From an uncultured Aquimarina sp. (GTDB lineage Bacteria; Bacteroidota; Bacteroidia; Flavobacteriales; Flavobacteriaceae), in contig NZ_CANLOZ010000001.1 in assembly GCF_947492965.1 (NCBI RefSeq), positions 744,001 through 808,000 of the forward strand: DNA of 64,000 nucleotides. Direction: 5' to 3'. The notes under the pieces are model-generated. The model did not search any database. It was not told the DNA's origin and saw nothing but the letters and a program-made list of their open reading frames with translations. Shown here in pieces: positions 1-8,726 of the stretch. The position numbers and the translations under genes are program-made. The stretch's first letter is position 1. Every line of letters starts with the position of its first letter.

Positions 1-345
1 ACATTTAGGAACAAGACGCGATGATTGCTTTGTCCATCGATTTTTTCCATCTTGTATCACAGTAATACTAAATTCTCCTCGTAACACATTTGGTATAGAA
101 GAACAAGCATTGATAGACCATGCAAGAGAATCATTTTCTATTTCGTTCGGTTTTTCTAATAGAATAAATTCATCTACACCATCATCACCAGTAATAACAT
201 TAAATTTCTCTTTCTTTTCCCATTTCCCGTTTTGAAGTTCCCACAGAACAAAAATTGATCCGGATCTAATTCCGTTATTGGCGGTTACTCTAACTTTTAA
301 AGAGCCACCGTCTGGATCAATTAAACAATAATTTGATTTCGGCAT
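1..345 (-). CDS. Hypothetical protein, N-terminal part only
   Basis: An open frame runs from an ATG at 345 to the window edge, so 115 residues are seen and the C-terminus is missing. It starts MPKSNYCLIDPDGG and continues with alternating hydrophobic and charged stretches (VRVTANNGIRSGSIFVLWE) that suggest a beta-rich fold. There is no signal peptide or membrane segment. Codon use and base composition match the neighbours, which supports a real gene. I do not recognise the family. The next gene on the same strand ends about 250 bases upstream of this start; I see nothing clear in that gap. Confidence 0.6.
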   Translation of the reverse strand, partial: MPKSNYCLIDPDGGSLKVRVTANNGIRSGSIFVLWELQNGKWEKKEKFNVITGDDGVDEFILLEKPNEIENDSLAWSINACSSIPNVLRGEFSITVIQDGKNRWTKQSSRLVPKC

Positions 346-593
346 GATGGGTATGGTTTTAAGTTTTTGATATTTTTAAGCGTATTTAGATTTTAAAAAG
401 AAAGAATGCTATCAATAGTTTTGGTTAAGATGGCAATCTATTGTGTCCAAATAGGATAAAGTTATCTTTATAAATCTTACTCTAAAAATACATTAAAACC
501 TTGATATCAGTTATAGGTTAATACCCCTTTTTTTTGGTAAAATGCCGTTTTTAATAGTAAAGTTAATTTTGAAGTCAATTAAGCAGATGATTA

Positions 594-911
594 CTACCAC
601 TCTGTGATCTGGGTATTGACTTTTGATACCTTTATTTCCACGAATATTGTATCTACAGTTTTATAACTATGAATACCGTCTTTGCTCTTAGCTATTCTTC
701 TTTTATTTCGTCTAATTTCTCTTTTTATTTTTCTCCATTCTCTATCAGCATCCTTCAATGCTTTCTTGTTGTTAGCTTTCTTGTTTTTGTCATTTTCAGT
801 GTTAGAAGAATACGTTGATGTAGTATTTGTATTCTCCATAGTGGTAGCTTGTCCAATAAGATTTTGACCAGACCAAATCAAAGCGATAGTTAATAATATT
901 CTCAATTTCAT
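594..911 (-). CDS. Small secreted protein, paralogue of the gene at 1105-1479
   Basis: A 105-residue protein with an N-terminal signal peptide (MKLRILLTIALIWSGQNLIGQ, cleavage probably near residue 21). A low-complexity Asn/Thr/Ser stretch follows, then a highly basic segment (REWRKIKREIRRNKRRIAKS), and a C-terminal tail with the pattern VDTIFVEI ending in TEW. The next gene upstream on this strand encodes a protein with the same plan and a similar tail (VDTVFVLI, ending SGW), so the two look like a tandem duplication. Probably periplasmic or outer-surface; function unknown. The overlapping plus-strand frame at 682-867 is a shadow. Confidence 0.65.
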   Translation of the reverse strand: MKLRILLTIALIWSGQNLIGQATTMENTNTTSTYSSNTENDKNKKANNKKALKDADREWRKIKREIRRNKRRIAKSKDGIHSYKTVDTIFVEIKVSKVNTQITEW

Positions 912-1051
912 AATAGATGGGTTTTTAATTACTTGATTTACAGTTGCTAAATTAATTTATATTGTCATTCCAAAACAGAGGGAAAATGTCCCTTTTTGAT
1001 CAGGAATTATCCCCTAGCACTATAGAACATCTTTAATTTATGTGTATAAAC

Positions 1052-1085
1052 AAAAAAGGATGTCAACTTCTTGACATCCTTTTTT
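1052..1085 (-). terminator. Rho-independent terminator between the two small secreted genes
   Basis: A near-perfect inverted repeat, AAAAAAGGATGTCAA, loop cttc, TTGACATCCTTTTTT. It lies 20 bases past the stop codon of the minus-strand gene at 1105-1479. Because A and T tracts flank both arms it could act on either strand, but only the minus-strand gene reads into it. Confidence 0.85.
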
Positions 1086-1104
1086 AACTATAATGAATTA
1101 TTTT

Positions 1105-1479
1105 TTACCAACCTGATAGTTGCGATTTATCACTTGTTGTAGGTGGAATTAATACAAAAACTGTATCTACTATTTTAGAAGCAAAGATTTCTTTCTGGTC
1201 TTTCATTCTTTGTTTAGTAGTTAGCATCTGCTTTTTGATATCTGCCCATTCTTCATCAGAATATGGTCTCGATGATACATCTTTTGATGCTGATTCAGGC
1301 TCTTCAGGAGTTTTTATAATAAGTCTATCTGCAGAAACAGAATTGTCTTCATTATAAGAACCTTCTTCAATTTTAAGATCAACTTCTTTAATTGACTTTG
1401 TGTTGTTTTTGTAATCTTGTCCAAAAGAAAAACCAAAAACACAAAGCATTATAAAAGTAACAGCAATTTTTATTTTCAT
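1105..1479 (-). CDS. Small secreted protein, paralogue of the gene at 594-911
   Basis: The longest frame opens at 1509, but I place the start at the ATG at 1479. There the protein begins with a clean signal peptide (MKIKIAVTFIMLCVFGFSFGQ), giving 124 residues. The mature part is rich in Ser, Glu and Lys, has a basic middle segment (DEEWADIKKQM, LTTKQRMKDQKE) and ends in a VDTVFVLI strand and a terminal Trp, as in the neighbour. The conserved part is the last 25 residues, which may be the functional element. No family recognised. Its own terminator follows at 1052-1085, so it is probably transcribed separately from the 594-911 gene. Confidence 0.65.
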   Translation of the reverse strand: MKIKIAVTFIMLCVFGFSFGQDYKNNTKSIKEVDLKIEEGSYNEDNSVSADRLIIKTPEEPESASKDVSSRPYSDEEWADIKKQMLTTKQRMKDQKEIFASKIVDTVFVLIPPTTSDKSQLSGW

Positions 1480-1664
1480 TTTAATACTTTTTGAAAAATT
1501 GATTATCAAGACTAAATATATTTTAAAATGATAACCTTTATTTTAATAATTTAGTATTCGTAGGTCTTCTTATAGTATCCGAAAATATGATCAATTAAAA
1601 ATGATATAATTCCAAATATATAAAGTATTGGAGGCTATAAAGTTACGTGAAAATTACGATATAG

Positions 1665-2921
1665 TTATATCTGAAAAACTTTTTTTACCTGATCTACATA
1701 ATCAAGCTTTTCCCAAGTAAATAATTCTACCTCTTTTTCAACCTTCCCAGAATAAGGACTTTCAAATACTTTTGTTACAAGCTTAGGTTGCTTACCCATA
1801 TGTCCGTATGCTGCAGTTTCTTTATAAATTGGATTACGTAGTTTTAAGCGTTCTTCAATAGCAGCCGGTCTCATATCAAAAATGTTAGCTACTTTTTCAG
1901 CGATTTCTCCATCAGTAATACCTAAAGTACTAGTTCCGTAGGTGTCAACAAAAATCGAGGTTGGTTCCACCACACCAATAGCATAAGAAACCTGTACTAA
2001 TACTTCACTAGCTACGCCTGCTGCTACTAAGTTTTTTGCAATATGTCTAGAAGCATACGCTGCAGAACGATCTACTTTACTAGGGTCCTTTCCAGAAAAA
2101 GCACCTCCACCATGAGCTCCTTTTCCACCATAGGTATCTACTATGATTTTTCTTCCAGTAAGACCAGTATCTCCATGTGGTCCACCAATTACGAACTTAC
2201 CTGTTGGATTTATATGATACGTGATCTGATCATTAAATAAATCTTGAACATATTTTGGTAGTTGAGCGATTACTCTAGGAATCAAAATAGATACAATATC
2301 ATTTTTAATTTTTGCTAGCATCACTTCATCGTCAATATCAAAATCATCGTGTTGAGTAGATACAACAATTGCTACAATACGTTGAGGTACATTGTCATCA
2401 CTATACTCTATAGTAACCTGACTTTTGGAGTCTGGTCGCAGATAAGGAATTTCAGTGCCTTCTCTTCTTAATTTTGCTAGTTCGATTAAGATTTTGTGTG
2501 AAATATCTAAAGCCAACGGCATATAATTTTCCGTTTCCTTAGTAGCGTATCCAAACATCATTCCTTGATCACCTGCACCTTGCTCTTCTTTCATTTCTCT
2601 ATCTACTCCTTGGTTAATATCCTGCGATTGTTCATGTATTAAAGAAATAACACCACAAGAATCACCGCTAAACTGATATGCTCCTTTAGTGTATCCTATA
2701 TCATTAATTACTTCTCTTGCTATTTGTTGTACATCAAGATATGTTTTAGATTTTACCTCTCCAGCAAGAACTACTTGTCCAGTTGTTACTAAAGTTTCAC
2801 AAGCTACCTTGGAATCCTTATCAAAAGCTAGGAAATTATCTAACAAAGCATCACTAATTTGATCTGCTACTTTATCCGGATGTCCTTCAGATACACTTTC
2901 TGAAGTAAATAAATACGCCAT
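1665..2921 (-). CDS. metK: S-adenosylmethionine synthase
   Basis: Makes S-adenosylmethionine from methionine and ATP in the cytosol. Family signatures are present: GHPDK at residues 13-17 (ATP site), [12 protein letters not shown] at 115-126, and the glycine-rich loop [21 protein letters not shown] in the second half. At 418 residues it is somewhat longer than the E. coli enzyme (about 384), normal for Bacteroidota. It stands alone on the minus strand, divergent from metY. Its 5' leader carries a TACCTTTG promoter element and a candidate SAM-II riboswitch, so the product probably represses its own synthesis. Confidence 0.97.
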   Translation of the reverse strand: MAYLFTSESVSEGHPDKVADQISDALLDNFLAFDKDSKVACETLVTTGQVVLAGEVKSKTYLDVQQIAREVINDIGYTKGAYQFSGDSCGVISLIHEQSQDINQGVDREMKEEQGAGDQGMMFGYATKETENYMPLALDISHKILIELAKLRREGTEIPYLRPDSKSQVTIEYSDDNVPQRIVAIVVSTQHDDFDIDDEVMLAKIKNDIVSILIPRVIAQLPKYVQDLFNDQITYHINPTGKFVIGGPHGDTGLTGRKIIVDTYGGKGAHGGGAFSGKDPSKVDRSAAYASRHIAKNLVAAGVASEVLVQVSYAIGVVEPTSIFVDTYGTSTLGITDGEIAEKVANIFDMRPAAIEERLKLRNPIYKETAAYGHMGKQPKLVTKVFESPYSGKVEKEVELFTWEKLDYVDQVKKVFQI

Positions 2922-3008
2922 TTTTTGTTGTTTTTATAGAATAAACTATAATAAATAAGAAGGATTGCAAGTAAAGAAGCTTTCGATTTGAAATTGTATT
3001 ATATCGAA

Positions 3009-3093
3009 CTGCTTTAGCATTTATTCACTGAATTGATCTAGTCATAGTACAATGTCAGCTCTTTAGGGTTGCAATCAGTCAAATCTATCCCTT
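3009..3093 (-). promoter_or_regulatory. Candidate SAM-II riboswitch in the metK leader
   Basis: Read on the minus strand, the leader holds the ordered blocks of the SAM-II (metA motif) fold: GGG stem, GAUUUG, CUGAUUGC, AACCC closing the stem (3091 to about 3065), then AAAUGCUAAAGCAG at 3022-3009. CUG of the loop can pair with the terminal CAG, as expected for the pseudoknot. Between the halves is an insert with its own hairpin: CUGAcAUUG (3058-3050) pairs with CAAUUCAG (3035-3028), one C bulged. The first stem is short and has an A-A mismatch and an extra A, which departs from typical members. The element begins about 15 bases after the -7 box and lies 88 bases before the metK ATG. Assignment is by eye. 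Confidence 0.65.
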
Positions 3094-3108
3094 TTTTTAT
3101 TAATTCGG

Positions 3109-3138
3109 CAAAGGTAAAAAAAATGATAATATTCGAAA
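3109..3138 (-). promoter_or_regulatory. Probable metK promoter
   Basis: On the minus strand TACCTTTG (3116-3109) matches the Bacteroidota -7 consensus TAnnTTTG exactly. About 18 bases upstream is TTTCG (3138-3134), an imperfect -33 TTTG. Transcription would start near 3103, just ahead of the candidate SAM-II element. Confidence 0.6.
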
Positions 3139-3282
3139 GTATTTAACGTATCATTAATTTATTTACAATAAGAAAAACTTTTAAAGGGTGTTTTTTTAGA
3201 TCAAAATAATTTTTAAGACAAATTGTTTCTAGTTGAAAAATAATTCTTAGTTTTGTTTCGAAGTTTCTTATACATGTTAGTA

Positions 3283-3387
3283 AGTTATTAAGAAAGGTGG
3301 AGGGAATAGACCCTATGAAACCTTAGCAACCCTTTAGTCATAAAGAAGGTGCTAAATTCTATTCGTCATTTGACGAAAAAGATAACT
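3283..3387 (+). promoter_or_regulatory. SAM-I (S-box) riboswitch upstream of metY
   Basis: The S-box core is clear: AGAAAGGTGGAGGGA, then GACCCTATGAAACC, TTAGCAACC and AAGGTGCTAAATTC. The closing helix P1 is AGTTAT (3283-3288) with ATAACT (3382-3387), and an extra hairpin CGTCatttGACG fills the last arm. The 47 bases at 3290-3336 are identical to the second copy upstream of metH. It controls metY and probably the genes behind it according to SAM level. Confidence 0.95.
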
Positions 3388-3420
3388 CAATGCAATTACT
3401 TTTCTTGTAATTGTTATTTC
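3382..3420 (+). promoter_or_regulatory. Possible expression platform of the metY riboswitch
   Basis: Right after P1 comes an AT-rich hairpin, CAATTAC (3393-3399) and GTAATTG (3407-3413), followed by a pyrimidine-rich run. GTTAT at 3413-3417 can also pair with ATAAC at 3382-3386, the 3' arm of P1, so the two structures compete. This would suit a switch, but the hairpin is weak and whether it terminates transcription is inferred. Confidence 0.4.
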
Positions 3421-3507
3421 CTTTCTTTTTAATTTTCTATGCAGCCACTTTAAGTGACTGATGTATTTGAATTTTATCAATTATTTAAAATTTAAAAATA
3501 GAAAATT

Positions 3508-4797
3508 ATGAGTGCACAAAAATTTGCAACAGAAGCTTTACACGCAGGTCACGATGTTAAAACTAACGGCGGAACCAGAGCAGTTCCGATCTACCAAACA
3601 ACATCTTACGTTTTTAATGATGCAGATCATGCTGCTAATTTATTTAACTTATCAGAGCCAGGATTTATTTATACAAGACTAAATAATCCTACAAATGATA
3701 TTTTAGAACAACGATTGGCAGCTTTAGAAGGAGGTATCGCAGCAGTTGTTACTGCATCAGGAACGGCTGCCATAAATACTACCTTACTTACGCTTCTTAA
3801 ATCAGGAGATCATATAGTAGCTTCTAGTAGTCTATATGGAGGAACCTATAATCTATTAAATGTAACATTACCAAGATTTGGAATTACTACCACTTTTGTG
3901 GATCCTTCGGATGCTGAAAACTTTAAAAATGCTGTTCAGGAAAATACAAGAGTATTCTTTGTAGAGTCATTAGGTAATCCTAAACTAGATGTTCTGGATC
4001 TTAAAGCTATTTCTAAAGAAGCAAAAGCTTACAAAGTGCCTTTAATTGTGGATAACACAGTGGCTACACCAGCATTATTAAATCCAATTGAACACGGTGC
4101 TAATATTGTAATCCATTCGTTAACAAAATATATCAGTGGTAATGGAACTTCTCTTGGAGGCGTTGTCATAGATGCAGGAACTTTTGATTGGTCAAGCGGC
4201 AAATTTCCCGAATTTACAGAACCTTCTGCAGGATATCATGGTTTAGTGTATCATGATGCATTGGGAGCTGCAGCTTTTATTGCTAAAATTAGAATAGAAG
4301 GCTTGAGGGATCATGGTGCTGCTTTAAGTCCTTTTAACGCATTCCAAATTTTACAAGGTTTAGAAACTCTTGAGATTAGAATTAAAAAGCACAGCGAAAA
4401 TGCATTAGCATTAGCTAAATGGTTACAAGAGCAAGATGAAGTAACCTGGGTGAAATATCCAGGATTAGAGAGCGATACCTATCATGAGCTTGCTAATAAA
4501 TATCTTCCAAAAGGACAGAGTGGTATTATTACTTTTGGTGTAAAAGGAGGATTTGATTCTGCTAAAACTGTAGCGAATGAGACTGAGATTTTCTCTTTAT
4601 TGGCAAATATTGGAGATTCTAAATCTTTAATTATCCACCCTGCAAGCACTACACATCAACAGCTTACTCCAGAACAGCAAGAATCAACAGGAGTTACACA
4701 GGATTTGATTAGACTTTCTGTAGGGTTAGAAAATGTAGAAGATTTAAAAACAGATTTAAAAGGAGCCTTTGCAAAAGTAGCTCAAAAAGTTAATTAA
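3508..4797 (+). CDS. metY: O-acetylhomoserine sulfhydrylase
   Basis: A PLP enzyme of the Cys/Met metabolism family that joins O-acetylhomoserine and sulfide to give homocysteine. The N-terminus (FATEALHAGHD, VPIYQTTSYVF) and the middle (YTRLNNPTNDILEQRLAALEGG) are typical of MetY. The PLP lysine is K207 in VIHSLTKYISGNGTSLGG. Length 429 residues is normal for MetY and longer than cystathionine synthases or lyases. It is the first gene after the SAM-I riboswitch. A small hairpin (CTTATTC/GAATAAG, 4826-4849) without a T run sits in the gap before metX, so read-through is likely. Confidence 0.95.
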   Translation: MSAQKFATEALHAGHDVKTNGGTRAVPIYQTTSYVFNDADHAANLFNLSEPGFIYTRLNNPTNDILEQRLAALEGGIAAVVTASGTAAINTTLLTLLKSGDHIVASSSLYGGTYNLLNVTLPRFGITTTFVDPSDAENFKNAVQENTRVFFVESLGNPKLDVLDLKAISKEAKAYKVPLIVDNTVATPALLNPIEHGANIVIHSLTKYISGNGTSLGGVVIDAGTFDWSSGKFPEFTEPSAGYHGLVYHDALGAAAFIAKIRIEGLRDHGAALSPFNAFQILQGLETLEIRIKKHSENALALAKWLQEQDEVTWVKYPGLESDTYHELANKYLPKGQSGIITFGVKGGFDSAKTVANETEIFSLLANIGDSKSLIIHPASTTHQQLTPEQQESTGVTQDLIRLSVGLENVEDLKTDLKGAFAKVAQKVN

Positions 4798-4864
4798 GAA
4801 TCATATATCAGATTGATGGTTAATTCTTATTCTTTTGAAGATGAATAAGGGTTAGGCATATCAG

Positions 4865-5845
4865 ATGAAGTTACATAATTCTATGCTTCAAAAAGTTCAA
4901 ATAACGGATTTTATAACAGTAAATGGGCAAAAAGTAGCACAATTTCCTTTGTTCTATGAAGTGTTTGGAAAACCATTGCATACAGCTCCTATAGTTTTAG
5001 TAAATCATGCTTTGACTGGGAATTCTAATGTCTGTGGAACAAATGGTTGGTGGAATGGGCTTATAGGATCTGGTAAATCTATCGATATCAATCAATATAC
5101 AATAATTGCTTTTAATATTCCGGGTAATGGTTATGATGGGGATGAAGATAATTTGATTTCCGATTATCAATTGTTTACTGCGAGAGATATCGCCAGGATT
5201 TTTGCTGAAGGGTTAGAACAATTAGATATAAAAACATTGTACGCTGCCATTGGTGGGTCTGTCGGTGGAGGAATAGCATGGGAATTAGCAGCATTGGAGC
5301 CAAAGCTGATGAAACATTTAATCCCAGTAGCTACGGATTGGAAATCTACAGATTGGTTAAAAGCAAATTGCTTGGTACAACAACAAATTTTGCAGAATTC
5401 TAAGAATCCTGTTTATGATGCTAGATTACATGCCATGTTGATTTATAGATCTCCGGAATCTTTTAAACAGAAATTTGATAGAAGTTTTAATGATGAACAG
5501 AAGATGTATAATGTGGAAAGTTGGCTTTTACATCATGGAGAAAAATTAAAGGAACGGTTTACACTTTCTGCGTATAAACAACTCAATTATGTACTTGCCA
5601 ATATCGATATAACAGAGGGAAGAGGAAGCTTTAGAGATGTGGTAGCTACAATAGCATCTGATATTCATATTGTAAGTGTGAATTCAGATGGTTTTTTTAC
5701 TGCTAGTGAAGATATGGCCACTTTTGAAGAACTTAAAAAGGTGAAAACAAATATTGCACATCACATGATAGATTCAGTGCATGGACATGATGCTTTTTTA
5801 ATAGAATTTGATCAGCTAGGTGAATTGTTATCTGATGTATTTTAA
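4865..5845 (+). CDS. metX: Homoserine O-acetyltransferase-like alpha/beta hydrolase
   Basis: Alpha/beta hydrolase fold protein of the MetX group, expected to acetylate homoserine with acetyl-CoA and so supply metY. The nucleophile elbow is GGSVGGG with Ser132. LVNHALTGNSNVCG near residue 45 is the usual oxyanion-side motif, and the catalytic Asp and His lie in SVNSDGFF and SVHGHDAFLIE near the C-terminus. At 326 residues it is shorter than classical MetX (about 350-380), so it belongs to a divergent branch. The exact acyl donor (acetyl or succinyl) cannot be settled by reading. It sits between metY and thrA, 13 bases from thrA. Confidence 0.85.
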   Translation: MKLHNSMLQKVQITDFITVNGQKVAQFPLFYEVFGKPLHTAPIVLVNHALTGNSNVCGTNGWWNGLIGSGKSIDINQYTIIAFNIPGNGYDGDEDNLISDYQLFTARDIARIFAEGLEQLDIKTLYAAIGGSVGGGIAWELAALEPKLMKHLIPVATDWKSTDWLKANCLVQQQILQNSKNPVYDARLHAMLIYRSPESFKQKFDRSFNDEQKMYNVESWLLHHGEKLKERFTLSAYKQLNYVLANIDITEGRGSFRDVVATIASDIHIVSVNSDGFFTASEDMATFEELKKVKTNIAHHMIDSVHGHDAFLIEFDQLGELLSDVF

Positions 5846-5858
5846 AATGAATTAGAAA

Positions 5859-8270
5859 ATGAAAATTCTAAAATTTGGAGGAAAATCACTTGCCAATGGA
5901 AAAGGAATCCATAAAGTGGTAGATATAATAGAAGATAAGGCAAAGAGTGGAGAAGCTTTGGCTGTCGTACTTTCTGCTAGAGGGAAGTCCACTGATGAGT
6001 TGGAAGAAATTTTGGAAAAAGCAGTAAATAATGAAAGCTACCAAGAACAGCTTGCTTCATTCAAAAAATATCAATTGGCAGAGTATGCTAATTTCAATGC
6101 AGATATAGAATTTGAAACCTTGGATAAATTATTTGAAGGAGTTTCTTTATTAGGTGATTATAGTAAAAGAATCAAGGATCAGGTATTATCTCAAGGAGAA
6201 GTGATTTCTGCTAAATTGCTTACCCATTTGCTCCAGGAAAGAGGTGTAAATGCTAATTTTACAGATAGTAGAGCTTTAATTAAAACGGATGCTACGTTTG
6301 GAGAAGCACAACCGCTAGAGAAGTTATCTAAAGAAAATGTTGTGAATCATTTTAAAAAGTATAACGGAGATACAGTAAATATAGTAACTGGTTTTATAGC
6401 TTCAAATACCAAGAATGAAACAACTACTTTGGGTAGAAATGGAAGTAATTATACGGCTGCATTATTAGCAAACTATTTAGATGCAGAGGAGTTGCAAAAC
6501 TTCACCCACGTAAATGGTATTTATACAGCGAACCCAGATCTGGTAGCTGATGCCAAAAAAATAGAAAAGCTATCTTTTACAGAGGCTAATGAATTAGCTT
6601 ATTTTGGAGCTAATATTTTACATGCAAAAACCATTATTCCTTTAATCGAGAAGGATATTCCTTTACGAATTTTAAACACCTTTGATCATAATGATAATGG
6701 TACATTAATTACGTCTGAAGCAAGTAAAAAAGGAATTAAATCTTTGTCTGTTTTAGAAAATGTGTCTTTAATTAATTTAGAAGGAAGGGGACTTCTTGGA
6801 AAAGTAGGAGTAGATGCTAGAATATTTAAAGCACTTGCTTACAAGAATATAAGTGTAAGTATTATTTCCCAAGGTTCTTCAGAAAGAGGGATAGGATTAG
6901 TGGTAGCTTCAGAAAAAGCAAATGAAGCCAAAAAAGTCCTGGAACAAGAATTTGAAGTGGATTTTCAGACACAAGATGTAAATACGATTACGGTAGAGGA
7001 TGAGGTTTCTGTAATTTCTATTATCGGACAGGATTTAAGTACGTTTCATAGACCATATAATGCACTCATTAAAAATCAGGTTATTCCGTTACTTTTTAAT
7101 AATACTGTTTCAGGCAATAATGTGAGTCTGGTCGTTTATAAAAAGCAGCTTCATAAGGCTTTAAATGTAATTCATGGAGAGATTTTTGGAGTGACGAAAA
7201 AAATTAATATTGCCATTTTTGGTCATGGATTGGTTGGAGGAACCTTAATCAATCAAATTTTAGAGTCTGCTGAGAAAATTAAAAAAAGAAAAAAAATCGA
7301 CCTTAATGTTTTTGCAGTAGCAAATTCCAGGAAGGTGCTTTTGGATCCAAAAGGAGTGGGTGCTAATTGGCAATTAAATATAAATGAAGGAGTTACTTAT
7401 GGAATTCAGGATATAATTGATTTTGCCAACCAATACCATTTAGAAAACTTAATTGCAGTGGATAATACAGCAAGCAAGGAGTTTACTGATAATTACCTGA
7501 AGTTAGTAGAGAATGGTTTTGATATCGTGTCTTCTAACAAGATTGCGAATACTTTAAGTTTTGATTTTTATAAAGATTTACGAAGTAAATTAGAACAGTA
7601 TCAGAAACAATATTTATACGAAACTAATGTCGGTGCAGGTTTGCCTTTAATTGATACTATAAAACTACTGCATTTATCAGGTGAAAATATTACCAGAATT
7701 AAAGGTGTTTTTTCTGGATCTCTTAGTTATTTGTTTAATACGTTTTCTAAGGAGGATAGAGTATTCAGTGAAGTATTACGGGAGGCAATGGATAAAGGAT
7801 TTACAGAGCCAGATCCAAGAGAAGATTTATGCGGAAATGATGTAGGTAGAAAGCTATTGATTTTGGCAAGAGAGTTAGACCTAAGTAATGAGTTTGTAGA
7901 TATCAATATTCATAATTTGATTCCTGAAAACTTACGAGGCGGCGATGCGAGCAGTTTTTTGAATAAGATAGAAGAGTTAAACCCTGTTTATCAAAAAATA
8001 AAAGACGAGCAGCAGTCTAACCATGTTTTACGATATATTGGTGATTTACATGGTGATTTATTTGAAGAAAAAGGGATTCTGGATGTAAAGTTAGTGTCTG
8101 TACCAGAAAGTAGCGCGTTAGGTCAGGTAAAAGGATCCGACTCTATATTCGAAATTTACACAGAATCTTATGGAGATCAACCGATCGTAATTCAGGGAGC
8201 GGGAGCGGGAGCAGCTGTTACTGCTAGAGGAGTTTTTGGTGATATTTTGAGATTAACAGAAAAAGGATAA
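5859..8270 (+). CDS. thrA: Bifunctional aspartokinase / homoserine dehydrogenase I
   Basis: An 803-residue fusion catalysing the first and third steps from aspartate to homoserine. The aspartokinase domain opens with MKILKFGGKSLANGKG and runs to about residue 290, including VTGFIASNTKNETTTLGRNG. A regulatory ACT pair follows (about 305-440), with SIISQGSSERGIGLVV. The homoserine dehydrogenase begins near residue 447 with the NAD(P)-binding loop INIAIFGHGLVGG and contains NVGAGLPLIDT and GFTEPDPREDLCGNDVGRK. Placing it directly behind metX couples homoserine supply to methionine synthesis under the riboswitch. Confidence 0.96.
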   Translation: MKILKFGGKSLANGKGIHKVVDIIEDKAKSGEALAVVLSARGKSTDELEEILEKAVNNESYQEQLASFKKYQLAEYANFNADIEFETLDKLFEGVSLLGDYSKRIKDQVLSQGEVISAKLLTHLLQERGVNANFTDSRALIKTDATFGEAQPLEKLSKENVVNHFKKYNGDTVNIVTGFIASNTKNETTTLGRNGSNYTAALLANYLDAEELQNFTHVNGIYTANPDLVADAKKIEKLSFTEANELAYFGANILHAKTIIPLIEKDIPLRILNTFDHNDNGTLITSEASKKGIKSLSVLENVSLINLEGRGLLGKVGVDARIFKALAYKNISVSIISQGSSERGIGLVVASEKANEAKKVLEQEFEVDFQTQDVNTITVEDEVSVISIIGQDLSTFHRPYNALIKNQVIPLLFNNTVSGNNVSLVVYKKQLHKALNVIHGEIFGVTKKINIAIFGHGLVGGTLINQILESAEKIKKRKKIDLNVFAVANSRKVLLDPKGVGANWQLNINEGVTYGIQDIIDFANQYHLENLIAVDNTASKEFTDNYLKLVENGFDIVSSNKIANTLSFDFYKDLRSKLEQYQKQYLYETNVGAGLPLIDTIKLLHLSGENITRIKGVFSGSLSYLFNTFSKEDRVFSEVLREAMDKGFTEPDPREDLCGNDVGRKLLILARELDLSNEFVDINIHNLIPENLRGGDASSFLNKIEELNPVYQKIKDEQQSNHVLRYIGDLHGDLFEEKGILDVKLVSVPESSALGQVKGSDSIFEIYTESYGDQPIVIQGAGAGAAVTARGVFGDILRLTEKG

Positions 8271-8300
8271 ACTTAGCGAATAAAGAAACTTAAAAATAAA

Positions 8301-8726
8301 ATGAAAATACAACTCAAAAGAATAGATAGCGATTACCATTTCGAATTAAAGAATGAAAGAGGTCATGTGACCTATATTGATAGTAAAGCTGAAGTGGGTG
8401 GACATGATCTTGCGCCAAGCCCGATGGAATATGTGTTGATGGGAGTAGCAGGATGTAGTGCTATTGATGTGATTTCTATATTAAAAAAACAACGACAAGA
8501 GATTACAGAGTACAGGGCAGAAGTAGATGGAACACGTGTAGCAATAGACGGTGCAAAACCTTTTAAAGAAATTTCGGTAACTGTATTTTTAGAAGGAGAA
8601 ATCTCGCCAGAAAAGGCAAAAAGAGCAGCTCAGTTATCATTTGAAAAATATTGTTCTGTTTCTAAAACGCTAGAACCAACAGCTACAATTAATTATAAAG
8701 TAGTGGTTAATAATGAAGAAGTATGA
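8301..8726 (+). CDS. OsmC/Ohr-family protein
   Basis: A 141-residue OsmC-type protein, usually a thiol peroxidase for organic hydroperoxides. The two conserved cysteines are visible: C52 in GVAGCSAIDV and C118 in FEKYCSVSKTL. Its stop overlaps the start of the next gene by four bases (ATGA), so the two are translationally coupled. In a sulfur cluster it could also handle a persulfide or a reactive sulfur by-product; that is inference only. Confidence 0.88.
   Translation: MKIQLKRIDSDYHFELKNERGHVTYIDSKAEVGGHDLAPSPMEYVLMGVAGCSAIDVISILKKQRQEITEYRAEVDGTRVAIDGAKPFKEISVTVFLEGEISPEKAKRAAQLSFEKYCSVSKTLEPTATINYKVVVNNEEV

Noticed and set aside
682-867. Plus-strand frame of 61 codons, hydrophobic
   Set aside because: Lies opposite the small secreted gene; its hydrophobic character is the complement of a Lys/Arg/Asn-rich protein.
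4826-4849. Hairpin between metY and metX as a terminator
   Set aside because: The stem CTTATTC/GAATAAG has a ten-base loop and no T run; the genes are probably co-transcribed.
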